Shown piece after piece: positions 23,634 through 34,273 of a DNA stretch of 64,000 nt (its first letter is position 1; each line of letters starts with the position of its first letter). The notes under the pieces were generated by a model that had not been told where the DNA came from, ran no database searches, and saw nothing but the letters and a program-made list of their open reading frames with translations. The position numbers were made by a program, and so were the translations under genes. Source of the DNA: Lyophyllum atratum (taxonomy: Eukaryota > Basidiomycota > Agaricomycetes > Agaricales > Lyophyllaceae). The stretch covers positions 248,001-312,000 of the forward strand of contig JACGCN010000014.1 in NCBI GenBank assembly GCA_014905825.1, given 5' to 3'.

Positions 23634-24537
23634 ATGAACGCCCGTCCAAACTGGATGAAATCCCGGTCGAACTCTGTCCCCGCTTCCGCTGATTACTTGC
23701 GCATTCGACGACGCGACTTTGCAAAATGTGTAGACATGGCGGTCGAACTTCGGATGAGGGCCAAGAAAGACGCGATGAAGAAGCAGAGATTGGAGAAGTA
23801 CCATACTCATCACGCTGCACCTCGTTGCCTTATGCCTCGGCAAGTATTATCTTATCCTTGAATTTTCGCACCTCGCTGACCATTAACTTTAGATTGGGAA
23901 TCATCGACGATAAGTCCCAAGGCAGAATCATCGCACAGCTAGAGATCCCCGACGTCGGACCTAACATGGTGCAGTTGAAATTTCAAGGCGACAAACTCAC
24001 CATCATTGGGGAGCGTCAGCCTCAACTAGCATCTGTCCCAGCCGAGTACCAAGCTGGCCTTTTGCTGCACAGTCAAACTCCCATGGGTGGCGGTGACCAA
24101 CGTCCGAGACTTATCATGCTACGCGGTGGCCATGTAACATCTGTCTCAGTCCCACTGCAACCCCCAGCTTCCCGACAATGTCAGCCTACCCAGGGCAACG
24201 CTGCCCCACAGTCGAATGACTCCAATCATCCAGTCTCGATGATGTACTACAACGAGCTGCGATACGGGCCTTTTCGCCGCGACCTTCGCGTACCTCCTGG
24301 AACAAAGGCAAGTATATATTAACTCGTCCAGTATCTTCTTGGATTAACGTCGCCGTTCTCTAGGCTGGAGACGTTGAAGCTACCTTCCACAACGGCATGC
24401 TGCTCATATCATGGCCCAGAGGCTCGCCAGCTACTCCCAAACCCGTCAATGCGGAGTCAACTGAAGTCACCATTCCTATCGCTCCCGACCTCCACGGCAC
24501 ACCCATCACAATGAAGGTCGAGTCAATGGAGGAGTGA
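23634..24537 (+). CDS. HSP20/alpha-crystallin-type small heat-shock protein
   Basis: Putative ATP-independent chaperone. After a basic N-terminal region (MNARPNWMKSRSNSVPASAD) the first half of an alpha-crystallin domain reads GRIIAQLEIPDVGPNMVQLK and DKLTIIGERQP. The second half reads ELRYGPFRRDLRVPPGTK and AGDVEATFHNGMLLISWPR, the conserved GxL-type end. The halves are separated by about 75 residues, much longer than the usual loop. The C-terminus is VTIPIAPDLHGTPITMKVES. Both introns (23840-23892 and 24308-24363) appear to begin with GCAAGT rather than GT: nearby GT choices break the frame, so both are called GC-AG introns. An ordinary intron hidden in the long loop is a possible alternative explanation for the insertion. 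Confidence 0.8.
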
Positions 24538-27510
24538 TTCGATCCAGCACCTACCCGCTTATAGCGCCTTATCGAGCAAGCTCCCATCAGTCATTCCCAG
24601 CATCGCATGTCTATGAGACTCTTGACGCATTTAGAGTCAGTCCATGTAATATCCATCACTACCTATTATCATTCATCGGGGGATCGGGATCTAGCCTATT
24701 TTATCAATTGTCGGCGTATTTGGGCTTCTTGGATTTGGACCTTTCGGACACAACCACTCAACCTGACATGCATCTTAGTTATTCCATGTATTTCTTATGG
24801 CGCCTCATTTTTATAGTTCTTGTATTATACCCGACCTTCACTACGTTAGTGTTATTTTTAGAGTACATTGTAACCCCTCGATACACGTTCATAATCTCAT
24901 ATACGAATGACAATAAGCCTTCTCGTCGTTTTTGTCGACGTGCAACCCAGGATCGATACGGACGCTCGAGAACCGCCAAGCCTGTGAGTACACACCGCCT
25001 GGATATTCAGCGGTAGCTGTCGGACAATTACAAGATGGTCACAAGATGAAGGTGCGCCCAGAAAACAACAGGACAAGGTATCCAGGGTCCCGTTTTTGTT
25101 ATCATCATATGCGCCACAGCCTATAAAAAAAAAAGGCAGTTCGATAGCCTTATCACAATAGAAACTATAAGTCCAGAGAGGGAAGTAGAGTTCCGGATCC
25201 TTGTTCCCTGGAGATCCAACCTTAGGCACGGTGTGGTTGACAGGATAAGAGATTGTGACGATCAACCACAGAATTCGACTCATTCGCTGTGCCACACACC
25301 TGTCTATCAGCGATCGCCGGTTGTGAGGACATGTGAGTGACATTAGAATCATACCTCACGACGAAGAAGGAAGTTTGTTGTTCACGAACGTGTCCGGAGT
25401 CAAGAGAAGAGATCTAGCGAGCCTGGAATGAGTAGAAGGGTGGCATCTCGACAGTTGTTGGCGCTATATGGCTGTGGTCAGGTCAGGCTGCGATCAAGAC
25501 AGCGCACCACGAAAGGATCCCAAGTACAGCCGATGTCTACTCCAGTATGCTTGGATTTCGCTGGTGGGTGGGAGATAACCCTGAAATGGGGCCACGTATT
25601 GCTGTGTCTTGCTGCTGCTGCGGTGAAGGAGCCATGAGGCGCACAATGATCGGATAGAAATTGTACGAGAGAGGTCAGTGGATGTATGGTTCCTTGGCGG
25701 AGCCGCGTGCTGGTGTATGAGCTCAGGGGATGGGGTGAAGAGTCCTGCATACGGACGGTTCAACTGATCGAGCCCAGACTGTATCCGATGTTGTAGGTAC
25801 ACGAATAGCAGCCCCTATGACCGCGTCAGCGCTTCATAAGGCTCGCGATGACCATCATTCAATGAAACCTTCGGTGCCGGCCTGAGACTCCTGACCATGA
25901 GGGTAACATGATGCTGCCAATAAAGTAAAATTATATCACTGACTCAGTTCATCTTTAGAGCGCTTACAGAAGCCATCCGAGAGTCGCCTTCTTGCCCTGG
26001 AAGCTGATATTCCTGCACCAGAGGTGTCAGATACGGTCAGCAGACGCCCTACAGGAAAGCCCACAGCACAGATGTAGAAAAGGTCTGATGTGGTTCCATT
26101 TGAGCTGACGCCTGAGGACCTGGAGCGGTGTCTTCTCGTCGCGCGATTGTCCCACCATTGTTCGACGAATTAGGATTGGGCTTGAACATGTTACATAAAC
26201 GTTTCAAGACCGATGTGAGAAAGATATCGACGTTTCTACCCAGATGACTCGAATCCGCAGCAACGAGCAACATGGCATAACGTTGTGGATCAAGAGAGAG
26301 AAAACGGCATGTGTTTCGTGGAGATCGTGAAGATCGTATGTGACAACTAAAATCAAGTCCGCGGAGTAGCGCTAGCCGTCTTCTAGAAATTTCTAGGGGA
26401 TAGCAGATTCTTTAGATACCTGTCCCAAGAGTCAGATAGCCAGGTCCGCTCGAGTCAGAAGAAGTTTTACATCGGTCTGAGTCAGCATGTACCTCTTCTG
26501 TGTGAAGAACATGTCCGAGTCAGTCCCTAGGAGTCGATGGGACCTTTACCATGTCCAGGGGAGACGCTACATGCCTAGAGCCACCCAGACCACGATGCTC
26601 GGAATACTCGCAATCTCAGTAGTAGGACCTGCGGACGAGACTTCCTTTCTGTATCAAAGATCAGATATTTAGAACATAGGGGCTTGGTAGGCGCCTTCGA
26701 GGTCATTCATCTTAGGCGCCGCCTTTCCCTCAGGCGCCCTGTAGATGAAAAGGATCAACTTCAATAAGAAGCTTCGAGTTGACAAATCGCAGCCATATAG
26801 CTCACAGCTTTTCAAGCGCAGACAAAGATCTATGGCTAGCATATAAGCCGCAAGCCATGAGGGCGTCAAGATATGCAAGCGCCTTTCTTGAAGTTGTACT
26901 ATGGGGTGAGTGTCAAGCCGGCGGCGGCGGCGGCGGGAAGAGTGATTGACGCGCCGGTTCCGAAATAGCTCCGAATTGCGCGGAATGTGTCTTCGCTTAA
27001 CGTTTAACGCCCAATCGAGTACTTGACGCCTGACGAACCATGATACGTTTGTGACACGCAACTCTTCCACAACTCGAAGGCAAAATTACTCATGATAACT
27101 AACACTGGAGCTGCGAATGACCGTGGACTGCGACGAACGAAATTATCTTGGAAGGGCAGATCCGTGAACTTCCCAGTTTAGACTCATATCTCAATTTTCT
27201 CGAAGTTCTGGGACTTCCGAGTCCGCATTGATGTGTAACTGGATCTGGCGTTTCAGAATGTCGGTTGCAGGTGTACATGAAGCCCGGCCGTTATGGTAGA
27301 CGCGGAGGCACAACGAGGTACTTCTACATACAATGATGCACATGAATCAACTGCTGATCAAAAGACGCCCAAGACGAGTGATAGGGGAGGTATATAGCTG
27401 CGCTATACAGAGGTATAAAACAGCCTGAAGAAGCCGCATACTGGTGGGTAACGTGCAAAATTGATAGGACAAGTCAATGCTTACTCGTGTACTGTTTATG
27501 ATATTATTTT
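24538..27510. other. Gene-poor 3-kb region
   Basis: I see no supportable gene on either strand. Open frames are under 155 codons, begin with non-ATG codons in most cases, and show no domain. A short GGC microsatellite occurs at about 26919-26936 and an A-run at 25124-25134. Confidence 0.45.
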
Positions 27511-27878
27511 TTATGCTGCTGAAGCGAAGCAGCCACAGTATTTTGCCCACAAGCCCTATTAATGAAAGTACGAGACCCGTAAGCGGTGTGGTCCTTCCGT
27601 GATTGCGCTGTTCGAGGGAAGACTTACTTCCGCCTGAGCTTTTGCGTCGTCTATGTGTTGTTGACCTTCCTCTGTCTGTGTATACTCCACCGTTTGTTCC
27701 CCACCTTCTTTCGCGCCTTCCTTTGCCGCACTTTTCACGTACTCAGACCCCATATCCATCACTAGCTCTCCAGGCTTGAAGGCTATATTCATAATCAAGG
27801 ACGGTAGTAATTTTGAATGGGACAGCACATACACATTTGAGGTTTGCCACCAGGTTGATGCGCTCCGTCATCAGTCAT
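27511..27878 (-). CDS. Small acidic/hydrophilic conserved-looking protein with a C-terminal CGC
   Basis: Three exons give 81 residues. Exon 1 (MTDDGAHQPGGKPQM) joins by a GTATGT donor to SFKPGELVMDMGSEYVKSAA, then a Lys/Glu/Gln-rich helix (KEGAKEGGEQTVEY, QTEEGQQHIDDAKAQAE). A GTAAGT donor then joins the last exon, GLWAKYCGCFASAA. Both joins keep frame with consensus donors, which supports the model. The Cys-Gly-Cys near the C-terminus could be lipid-modified, but this is inference. I do not recognise the family. A TATATATA sequence at 28037-28044 lies about 160 bp upstream. Confidence 0.6.
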
Positions 27879-28036
27879 CTTGTACGCGTTGAAGGAGAGC
27901 TGGAAAAAAGTGGGGAGGGTTTAACGTTTGTGTCCACGCCAGTCTCCACACTTAAATGATTCGCCCAGGACACTGACAGCGGAAGTTGCCATGACAGACG
28001 CAAGGACGGCGACGTCCCTTGAACGATGGTCGAGGT

Positions 28037-28044
28037 TATATATA
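28037..28044 (-). promoter_or_regulatory. TATA box of the 81-residue gene
   Basis: TATATATA, palindromic, about 160 bp upstream of the ATG at 27878 on the minus strand. Confidence 0.35.
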
Positions 28045-28198
28045 GTGCCCGACAACGTCGCGCCCGCTTGTCAAGCTGCACAGCATGAAAGTCGTAGGAT
28101 CATTCATAGAGTCAATAGGAAGTAAAGGGCGCTCTAAAACTGAGGCTGGTGGTCAAGTCAAAGCCACCAGAAATGGAACGGTAAAACAACTTGAAAGC

Positions 28199-28303
28199 TC
28201 ACTGAGGTCGCGGTCCTCCATACCCTGGCGACCCTGCGAGAACAATTGAGGTCACAAACGTGAGAACCAGCAGCAAGTAGAGCAAGAACAGTGTCTTCAT
28301 CAT
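28199..28303 (-). CDS. Candidate 34-residue secreted or membrane microprotein
   Basis: ATG at 28303 (a second ATG follows immediately). The peptide begins MMKTLFLLYLLLVLTFVTSI, continues VLA and ends GSPGYGGPRPQ, giving a strong signal-peptide-like hydrophobic core followed by a short Gly/Pro-rich tail. An intron-like segment ending in AATAG lies just before it. A competing model uses the upstream ATG at 28468 (TATAAAC at 28572-28578, about 100 bp further up). It splices into another frame of the same DNA and reads MLAPIYDILSVIFPTIRDAH, continuing past GYDEDTVLALLAAGSH. Only one of the two frames is likely to be the main product; the hydrophobic run makes the microprotein the better guess. 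Confidence 0.4.
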   Translation of the reverse strand: MMKTLFLLYLLLVLTFVTSIVLAGSPGYGGPRPQ

Positions 28304-29158
28304 ATCCAGCTATTCGTGTGGACGCATGATAAGAATTGAGTGTGAACGAATATGCTTACAGACGTGGATCATGGCAGCGGACATCGCTTGAAGTCGGGCC
28401 CGCGGCGCGTGTGCATCACGGATGGTTGGAAAGATGACACTCAAGATGTCATATATGGGCGCTAGCATCAAACTTCTAGGGGAAGTTGTGAGTTGCAGGA
28501 AGTCGAGCGTATGGGCGGAATGGCAGTTGAGTGGATGAGTGACAGGAGGCGCATGCCGCTGAGTCCAAACCGTTTATATTCAAAGATCACGAGCAATGGT
28601 ATCCCTGGCTGGTACCCTTTTCTCAAGTTCATGCTCGAGTCCTCCTCCAGCGAGACACCACAAATAATACCTGCAAGAACCGAATAAGGTACTGAACAGT
28701 AAGCTCAGAGAAGAAGTTGGACATACGGGAAATGCCAAAGCACGACGAACAAAACCGACTCATGGTGGACGTAGTATGGAAAAGGATGGCGTGTTGGGTC
28801 GTGGGTGGTGAAGCTCATCCATGCAAGATGACCTTGATGGGAACCTAACCTGCAAAGCACATACCATCGTTTCCGAACCGATGAGCTCCAAATGCTCGAG
28901 CTTGGAGCTGACAAGTAAACGTCCTTTCGAAATTGGAAGACTTCGACTGCATTTCTCGGTCTCATCGTCGCCGGTATCACTGATCATGGAGTATATCAAT
29001 ATTTGGATATCAAGACAATGGTATCTGACTGGGTATTACGGTCACTTCAGAGTCGAATGGTGCATTGAGGCTGAAAACACGAGTAGGTCAAGGGAGCAAG
29101 GGCGTAGGACAGGCGAACGCACGTACGGGTAACCCAACATCAAGGAAGAGTACATTCA
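28304..29158. other. Intergenic with possible first exon of the alternative model
   Basis: Contains the candidate exon starting at 28468 (minus) and a TATAAAC at 28572-28578. The remaining open frames (28705-28980 minus, 28821-29132 plus) are antisense to one another and unsupported. Confidence 0.35.
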
Positions 29159-29553
29159 CTAAGATTCAGCGGGAAACGTCATGGGTTGCCCAGCCCCAGG
29201 CTGTTGCGTCGTGACAGGTTCGGCATCTGTAGCTTTCGTTTTCGCCAAATCCTTCTGCACCTCCCTGTCGAACGCGTCCTCGTTGAATGAATCCCCGCAA
29301 CACGACCCACAACACCCACTCGTACTATTGCTATTGCAGCAGCCTCCCGCACCCCAGGGAGCTATTCATTTTGATGTTAGACATCCAGAGACACAACCAC
29401 TTCGGACGCACTCGTATTGCACCAAGTCTGCAGCGAGGCAACCCCACAGATACCTGTAAGAGCGAGAAATGAGACGATAGCCATGGAGCGGCGTGCAAGA
29501 CACATACAACAGATTCCACAACACGCCGCGAAAAATCCGCCGTCGTCCGACAT
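29159..29553 (-). CDS. Small cysteine-rich protein
   Basis: Two exons, intron 29362-29453, give about 98 residues. The N-terminus is MSDDGGFFAACCGICCMCLA followed by RRSMAIVSFLALT. After the splice come APWGAGGCCNSNSTSGCCGS and CCGDSFNEDAFDREVQKDLA, then a Thr/Gln/Pro-rich tail ending GQPMTFPAES. Ten or more Cys occur in CC pairs in two clusters flanking a short hydrophobic stretch, followed by a charged segment with SFNEDAFD. There is no secretion signal at the very N-terminus, so membrane association through acylated cysteines is a reasonable guess. Similar short CC-rich proteins with an SFNED-type motif occur in mushrooms as far as I recall; function unknown. Confidence 0.65.
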
Positions 29554-29925
29554 GGTGTGTATAGTGGAAGTGGTAAAGCCTTTTGTAAGTGGGCAGAGAG
29601 GAATCGGTTAGACTTTTAATCAACCAGTCGCTGGCCCCGACACGGTTTTGCTTTGGAAGAGCCTCGAGTCGGTGTGCATCTGTAGCAGTTGGATCAGAGC
29701 ACTTGTCACGCTGCACAGCACCTCACAGCACTCTATTATTATAGATTTTGTCCTGAGTCGGAGGCTAATGGCCTCTAATGGCCGAAACCGATCCGGCTCG
29801 AGGCAAGCGATCTATTTATCTAAACGGTTCCTTCCTCAATCCTTCCTTGCCGACTCCTCGCTGCATTTATTGTCATTGTATATATGAACGCCATATACAG
29901 AACGATCTAATAGTCTGATCGGGTA
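29554..29925. other. Intergenic, no gene seen
   Basis: Short region holding the promoter of the Cys-rich gene and the 3' flank of the TBCC gene. Confidence 0.4.
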
Positions 29926-31105
29926 TCATTTGGGAAGAAGACGTTCTCGCACGTCGTTCAGCATGTCCTGTTCCGTTACTCTCGGCAACGGCCACTGAGG
30001 TGCTACACGATCATCATCAAGAGCTGACCAATGAGGAGAGGGCGTCGATCGAATGTGAGAGAAATCCATGACCGAAAGGTGGTTGCTTGGCTAATGAGAG
30101 CCGTGTGTTAGAAATGGCAACAAGGGAATGGACGTTCGTACCTTATTTTCAGTGGCTGGGGATAAGATACTTGGGTAAGCGCCGAAGCGGATGTCAGTGC
30201 AGTGTTCGATAACAGGGTTCGACAAAATGGAGAGGTAGACGTCGACGTTATGAGAGGTATGCATCCGGAACTATGAAGCAATCGTGTCATTAATTGGCTC
30301 TACGATGTTTTGCACGGTCTTACCTGATGGCAGCCTATCACTATCGTGCATCGTGTAAGCTCATGAATCAGAACGCTGCCATGAATGGGGGGTATGAGGA
30401 GCACGGTGTCGGACAGGTTTCGAATATGGAGGGCAGATATCTCCAGAGGGAAATCGGGTGTTTGATCAACATCGTCAGATGGGAGAGGCGGTATGAGGTT
30501 AACGATGCAATGATCGAGGTCGGAGATGGCAAGATCTTGGAGGTAAGGTGATTTGGGCAATGATTCCAAGGTTAAATACTGATGAGAGTGAGAGGACAAA
30601 GACAAATTGGTGGTCGTTGGTTGGAGAGCAGGACCCGGCACGCCTGAGTTGAATTGAGGGGCAGGGACTGAAGATGTGGTGTGTGCGACGGGTGCTTTCC
30701 GTTTGAACGCAAACTTGGATTTAGGTTTCGATTTCCCTCGTAATTGCAATAGGGCCTTCTCCAAAGCTTTTAGTTGCTGATGACCAAAGAAATTGGTGAA
30801 AAACCTATCGCCAAGAAGAAATAGAACGAACCTCTTCATACTGTCGTTGATCATAACTGGGAAGAGAGCCTGTAGCATCGGCAAGACTTTTTGCGAGCCT
30901 CCCCGATTCAGCCAACAACTCTTGAAGTAACTCATCGGATGCTGAAGAAGACGACTTTGCAGTGTCAACGCGGGACTCCAAGTCTATTGAACTCAAAATT
31001 CCTTAGGCAGTGAGAGAGCTGGTGACATGATGGACGCAGACCAGAGCGAGAAGTCTGGAATTGGGTGGAAAACGTTTGAGAAAACGACCAGGTCGAATCG
31101 GACAT
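29926..31105 (-). CDS. Tubulin-folding cofactor C (TBCC)
   Basis: Cofactor C stimulates GTP hydrolysis on tubulin in the cofactor D/E supercomplex. Exon 1 starts MSDSTWSFSQTFSTQFQTSR and joins DLESRVDTAKSSSSASDELL through an intron ending AATAG. The spectrin-like N-terminal domain ends SLPSYDQRQYEEQLKALEKA. After a Ser/Pro/Lys linker the beta-helical TBCC/CARP domain reads IRNLSDTVLLIPPIHGSVLI, CTIVIGCHQ, then FRMHTSHNVDVYLSILSNPV and CTDIRFGAYP. The Gln-x-Arg at the HQ|FR splice corresponds to the catalytic arginine finger position. The C-terminus has SNHLSVMDFSHIRSTPSPHW before the stop. Five exons. ATG at 31105 chosen because the open frame beginning further in has only a TTG. Confidence 0.88.
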
Positions 31106-31869
31106 GGCGCGGTCGTTGAAGTCGAGGGGCAGAATCGCGATGTTTGGCGCAATGCTCGTACAGAAACAACGCCGGCGAATGCCGCAACAGCTCGCTGACA
31201 GCATTCTAATTTCTAATTTTGGACCTCGCGGCTTGCGCAAAATGGTCGACCCAGCTAGCTACATATACTCTATCAGAGTGTAGGGCCCCGCTCTGCTGGT
31301 AATGAGCGCGTTGGACCGGTGAAGCGCAGTCGGCTGCCCACAGTAATCCCCAGCATCTGTGTACTCCTGGACTTTTTCCGATGTTATGTACAAGTCGTGT
31401 CCTTTCTCCAACAAACGCGAGCCGAGATTTGAATTTGTTCCGAATAGATCGAGTGTGGCGCAGGATAGGCTGGTATACGGTCCGTCGACTGAGAGGCAAG
31501 CCTGGAACAGGCGACTACACTCCACCAGTCCCATGCACTCGTCTGTAGCGACGCGCCTGTGAATGGGCCGACAGTGCTTGTGCATTTTGTTCAGCCACCA
31601 GAGTAAGTTGAAAGATCCACGGTCCGCCTCCCCGCGTACTGATGCCTGAACTCCAGCGCGCATGCATGATTGATTACACACCACACGGTAGAAATAGTTG
31701 GCACGTTCCAGCTCTCCAGCTCACACAGTACGAAGGGAGAAAAGCAGAAATGGTGAACCCCATCCGCGTTCTCACCGCTCGCTCCCACCCATCGAGAAAT
31801 TTCTCTGAGCAAAAATTCTACGATATCGCTGACGTGGCCGCCGAACGATGTGAATAAGAAGGACGTACT
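31106..31869. other. Intergenic; unrecognised open frames
   Basis: On the minus strand two overlapping open frames of about 100-140 codons exist, one with SLSCATLDLFGTNSNLGSRL. I recognise no family and the frames would need an ad hoc splice to join. It may be part of the decayed NLR neighbourhood. Confidence 0.3.
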
Positions 31870-31972
31870 CCAACAAGAGACTAGCACGCGGCCGAATTAT
31901 GTCGCACAAGATAATTTGGAGCGGATGATATCCTCGCAGAATGCCTTAGCATCTTTGAGCTGCGCATCACCA
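31870..31972 (-). pseudogene. Fragment of an NLR/STAND gene (TPR region)
   Basis: About 103 bp that align with 53152-53255, inside the C-terminal half of the NLR gene, at close to 90% identity by eye with one 1-bp gap. The orientation is the same. The flanks on both sides do not match, and the gap breaks the frame, so this is a scrap left by deletion. It lies about 290 bp downstream of the stop of the SDR gene. Confidence 0.8.
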
Positions 31973-32259
31973 CTGCCTACCTCTCGATGGTAGTACACTA
32001 GAAGTACACCATTGAGACACATCTAGCTAGCTGCCATCCAGATTTGGAACAGAGATTCGTCAGTCTTCCCGTCGATGACAAGTTTTCAGCTGTTGGGTGC
32101 AAAGAGACAAGTCACATCACGCTCCATCGTAGGACCTCCAAGTCGAGGTCAAGTCTGAAGAACGCTGATTCGAGGACAATATTTCCTGCTCTTACTCCTA
32201 CACAAATGAGCTACTTACAAGTTCCGCCGTACTTAGGCCTTACTAAGCCTTACTCAGGC

Positions 32260-33735
32260 CTACTTCTTTCCCAACGCGTACATCTCGTCGAAGTGAACTT
32301 TGGGTGCCTGTTCCTTCCCTTCTTCCACAACGAATTCATATTCCGTCATGATGGATTCGAACATGCCGTCGTTGCCGTCCCCATGAGCAGGTTTCCAACC
32401 GAGCTTATGAGCTTTGAGAGCTTTGGAACGAGCTAGAAGTGAATGATGTTAATTACTGGATGTGTCATAAGCACAAAGCCCTAGACGTACAGTTCGACCC
32501 ATAGGCAAAGCCAGCCCAGGTTCCCAACGCGTCGCTGGCTTCCTGCTCAGTGAACTGCCTTGGCTCCGCAGTTGGGATGACGCCGAGACCATGAAGGCGG
32601 GTGCCGATCTCCTGCGCAAGTTGCTTCCAGTTGTAGCTGAACATACAGATCTGTCGTCAATAATGATTGCACCTCGGAGTTACTATCTCATGTACCTGTC
32701 GGTAGCACAGAAGTAAAAACCTTCACCGCCATGCGGGGCTTTCGGAGTGGCGGACAAGGCGTCATCGAGCAGCAGCACGACGAGGTCGGTGAGGTCTTGA
32801 ACGTGAACGCCGTTCCAGAGCGACTTGCCCTTTCCATAGTGGCACGATTGACCTAGCTTGAGGGCACCCCGGATCAAAGCTGGAATTTGAACAGATGTTC
32901 GGTGGAATGGTCCAGTCTATGCGACCAGGTCCCAGGTGAGTGATCAACACCACCAACAACATGAAGTTAACACATACGCCACGGCCATCTAGAGAATCAA
33001 GTTGCGTTAGTGCCATATATTAAGTAGCAAGGGAGTTGCGCACAGATCAGCGGGGGCATAATGACGTAAGAACGAATGTCTCCAGCTTCGCCCGCTTTGC
33101 TGATGAGAACGTCACAGGCACGATGGACATAGTCGACAGGGATCGCCTTGATATCTTCCACATGCTCGTCATCGTACAGTTTCTCAGCTGCAAATTCTCC
33201 CTCAGCCTGATCAGTGAGGGCACCCGTTCCAGAAAGCTGGGGAAGGGGTGATTAAACAGGCGCTAAGGATGATTGCGAAGGATGGTTATACATGAATATT
33301 GGTTCCAGTCTTGCCGGTCTTGGCTTTGCGGTTTCTCAAGCCTTCAACAAGTGCTGCAGCTCCTTCTGGGTGATCGGCGTTGGCCATGTTGATAACAACT
33401 GAACACACTGTCAAGTCAACTGATCGACGTCATTCCGCGTACAAGATCTCACCATCGGCGTTCTCAGCGGCTGCGACGAGGACGGCGCGGTCTGAGAGGT
33501 CGGCGACAATCGCTTTCAAGCCGAGTTTTTCACGAATGAGCGCCGCACGATCTTCTCCACGAATCAACACCGTGATATCGAAACGTTGCTTATCCTCCCT
33601 GGCGAGAAGAGTGCTGAGGACAGTGCCGCCAACGAAACCTGGACGTAAAATCAGTGCTTGTGCTCAATCCGACATGGGTGATCCTTGGATATGCTCACCA
33701 GACGCTCCAACAAGCAAGATAGAGATCTGCGACAT
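32260..33735 (-). CDS. NAD(P)-binding extended SDR (epimerase/NmrA-type) protein
   Basis: Oxidoreductase-type Rossmann protein, cytosolic, substrate unknown. The ATG at 33735 gives MSQISILLVGASGFVGGTVL, whose GxxGxxG motif is completed by splicing inside GASG|FVGG. Further markers are VVINMANADHPEGAAALVEG, NIHTSGTGAL, IPVDYVHRACDVLI, SYVIMPPLIYGRGTGPFHRT, IPALIRGALKLGQSCHYGKG and WNGVHVQDLTDLVVLLLDDA. The C-terminus ends KVHFDEMYALGKK. The PP-x-I-YGRG-x-GPF block and the VHV-x-DL block are characteristic of the fungal nucleoside-diphosphate-sugar-epimerase-like SDRs; the catalytic Tyr sits in VDYVHRA rather than a strict YxxxK. About eight exons. A TATAAAAA box is 90 bp upstream. A decayed copy occurs at 56427-57268. 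Confidence 0.88.
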
Positions 33736-33822
33736 TTTTCGTAGTGGGTGCTTTGAGTGATATGGGAGTTCAACCGCGATAAGGCAGAATAGTGAAGTGG
33801 GGACAGTATATGAAGAGACAGG

Positions 33823-33830
33823 TTTTTATA
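33823..33830 (-). promoter_or_regulatory. TATA box of the SDR gene
   Basis: Reads TATAAAAA on the minus strand, about 90 bp upstream of the ATG at 33735. Confidence 0.55.
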
Positions 33831-34273
33831 GATCGATGCAATGGCTTCTTCGACTAAGCGATATCGATTGGTCCACAAGGTCAGGGTTGAGTGCCCTGAG
33901 GTCCCACTAGTCGGGAACGTTGTCAACACAAATGGTTAGAGTTGTTCAGAGGTCATCGCAGGACCCTGAATGACGTCCGATGAACTTTGAAACCGTTCAG
34001 GCTTTAGATCGACATAGGCGAAGCTAAACAATATGTCTTGCTCATGATATCTTCGACCTCACTCTCGGGCCCATGGTAGGAGACGGTAAAACAGGATCCA
34101 ACTAGGTATGCTTCTGGCGGCTAAGTTTTCATGCTACGAGCAGAAATAGAATCCACATACCGTTAGATGAGAATGTCGGCCCGATAGACACTTGGCAGAA
34201 ATCATCACAATGCTGGTGGACGTGCCCATGGATCCGCGTTTCAAACCTCTCAAGTCAGCCGGAGGTTTATTCT
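33831..34273. other. Intergenic, no supportable gene
   Basis: Left part of a 3.5-kb gene-poor stretch. A short frame near 34056-34091 reads DIFDLTLGPMVGDG, but nothing extends it. Confidence 0.35.

Noticed and set aside
26669..27070. Minus-strand frame of 133 codons with an Arg run
   Set aside because: Starts with GTG, includes a GGC microsatellite translated as Arg, and has no recognisable domain.
30805..30996. TBCC starting at the codon before SSIDLESRVDT
   Set aside because: That codon is TTG and sits at a splice acceptor; the ATG exon at 31105 gives a better N-terminus.
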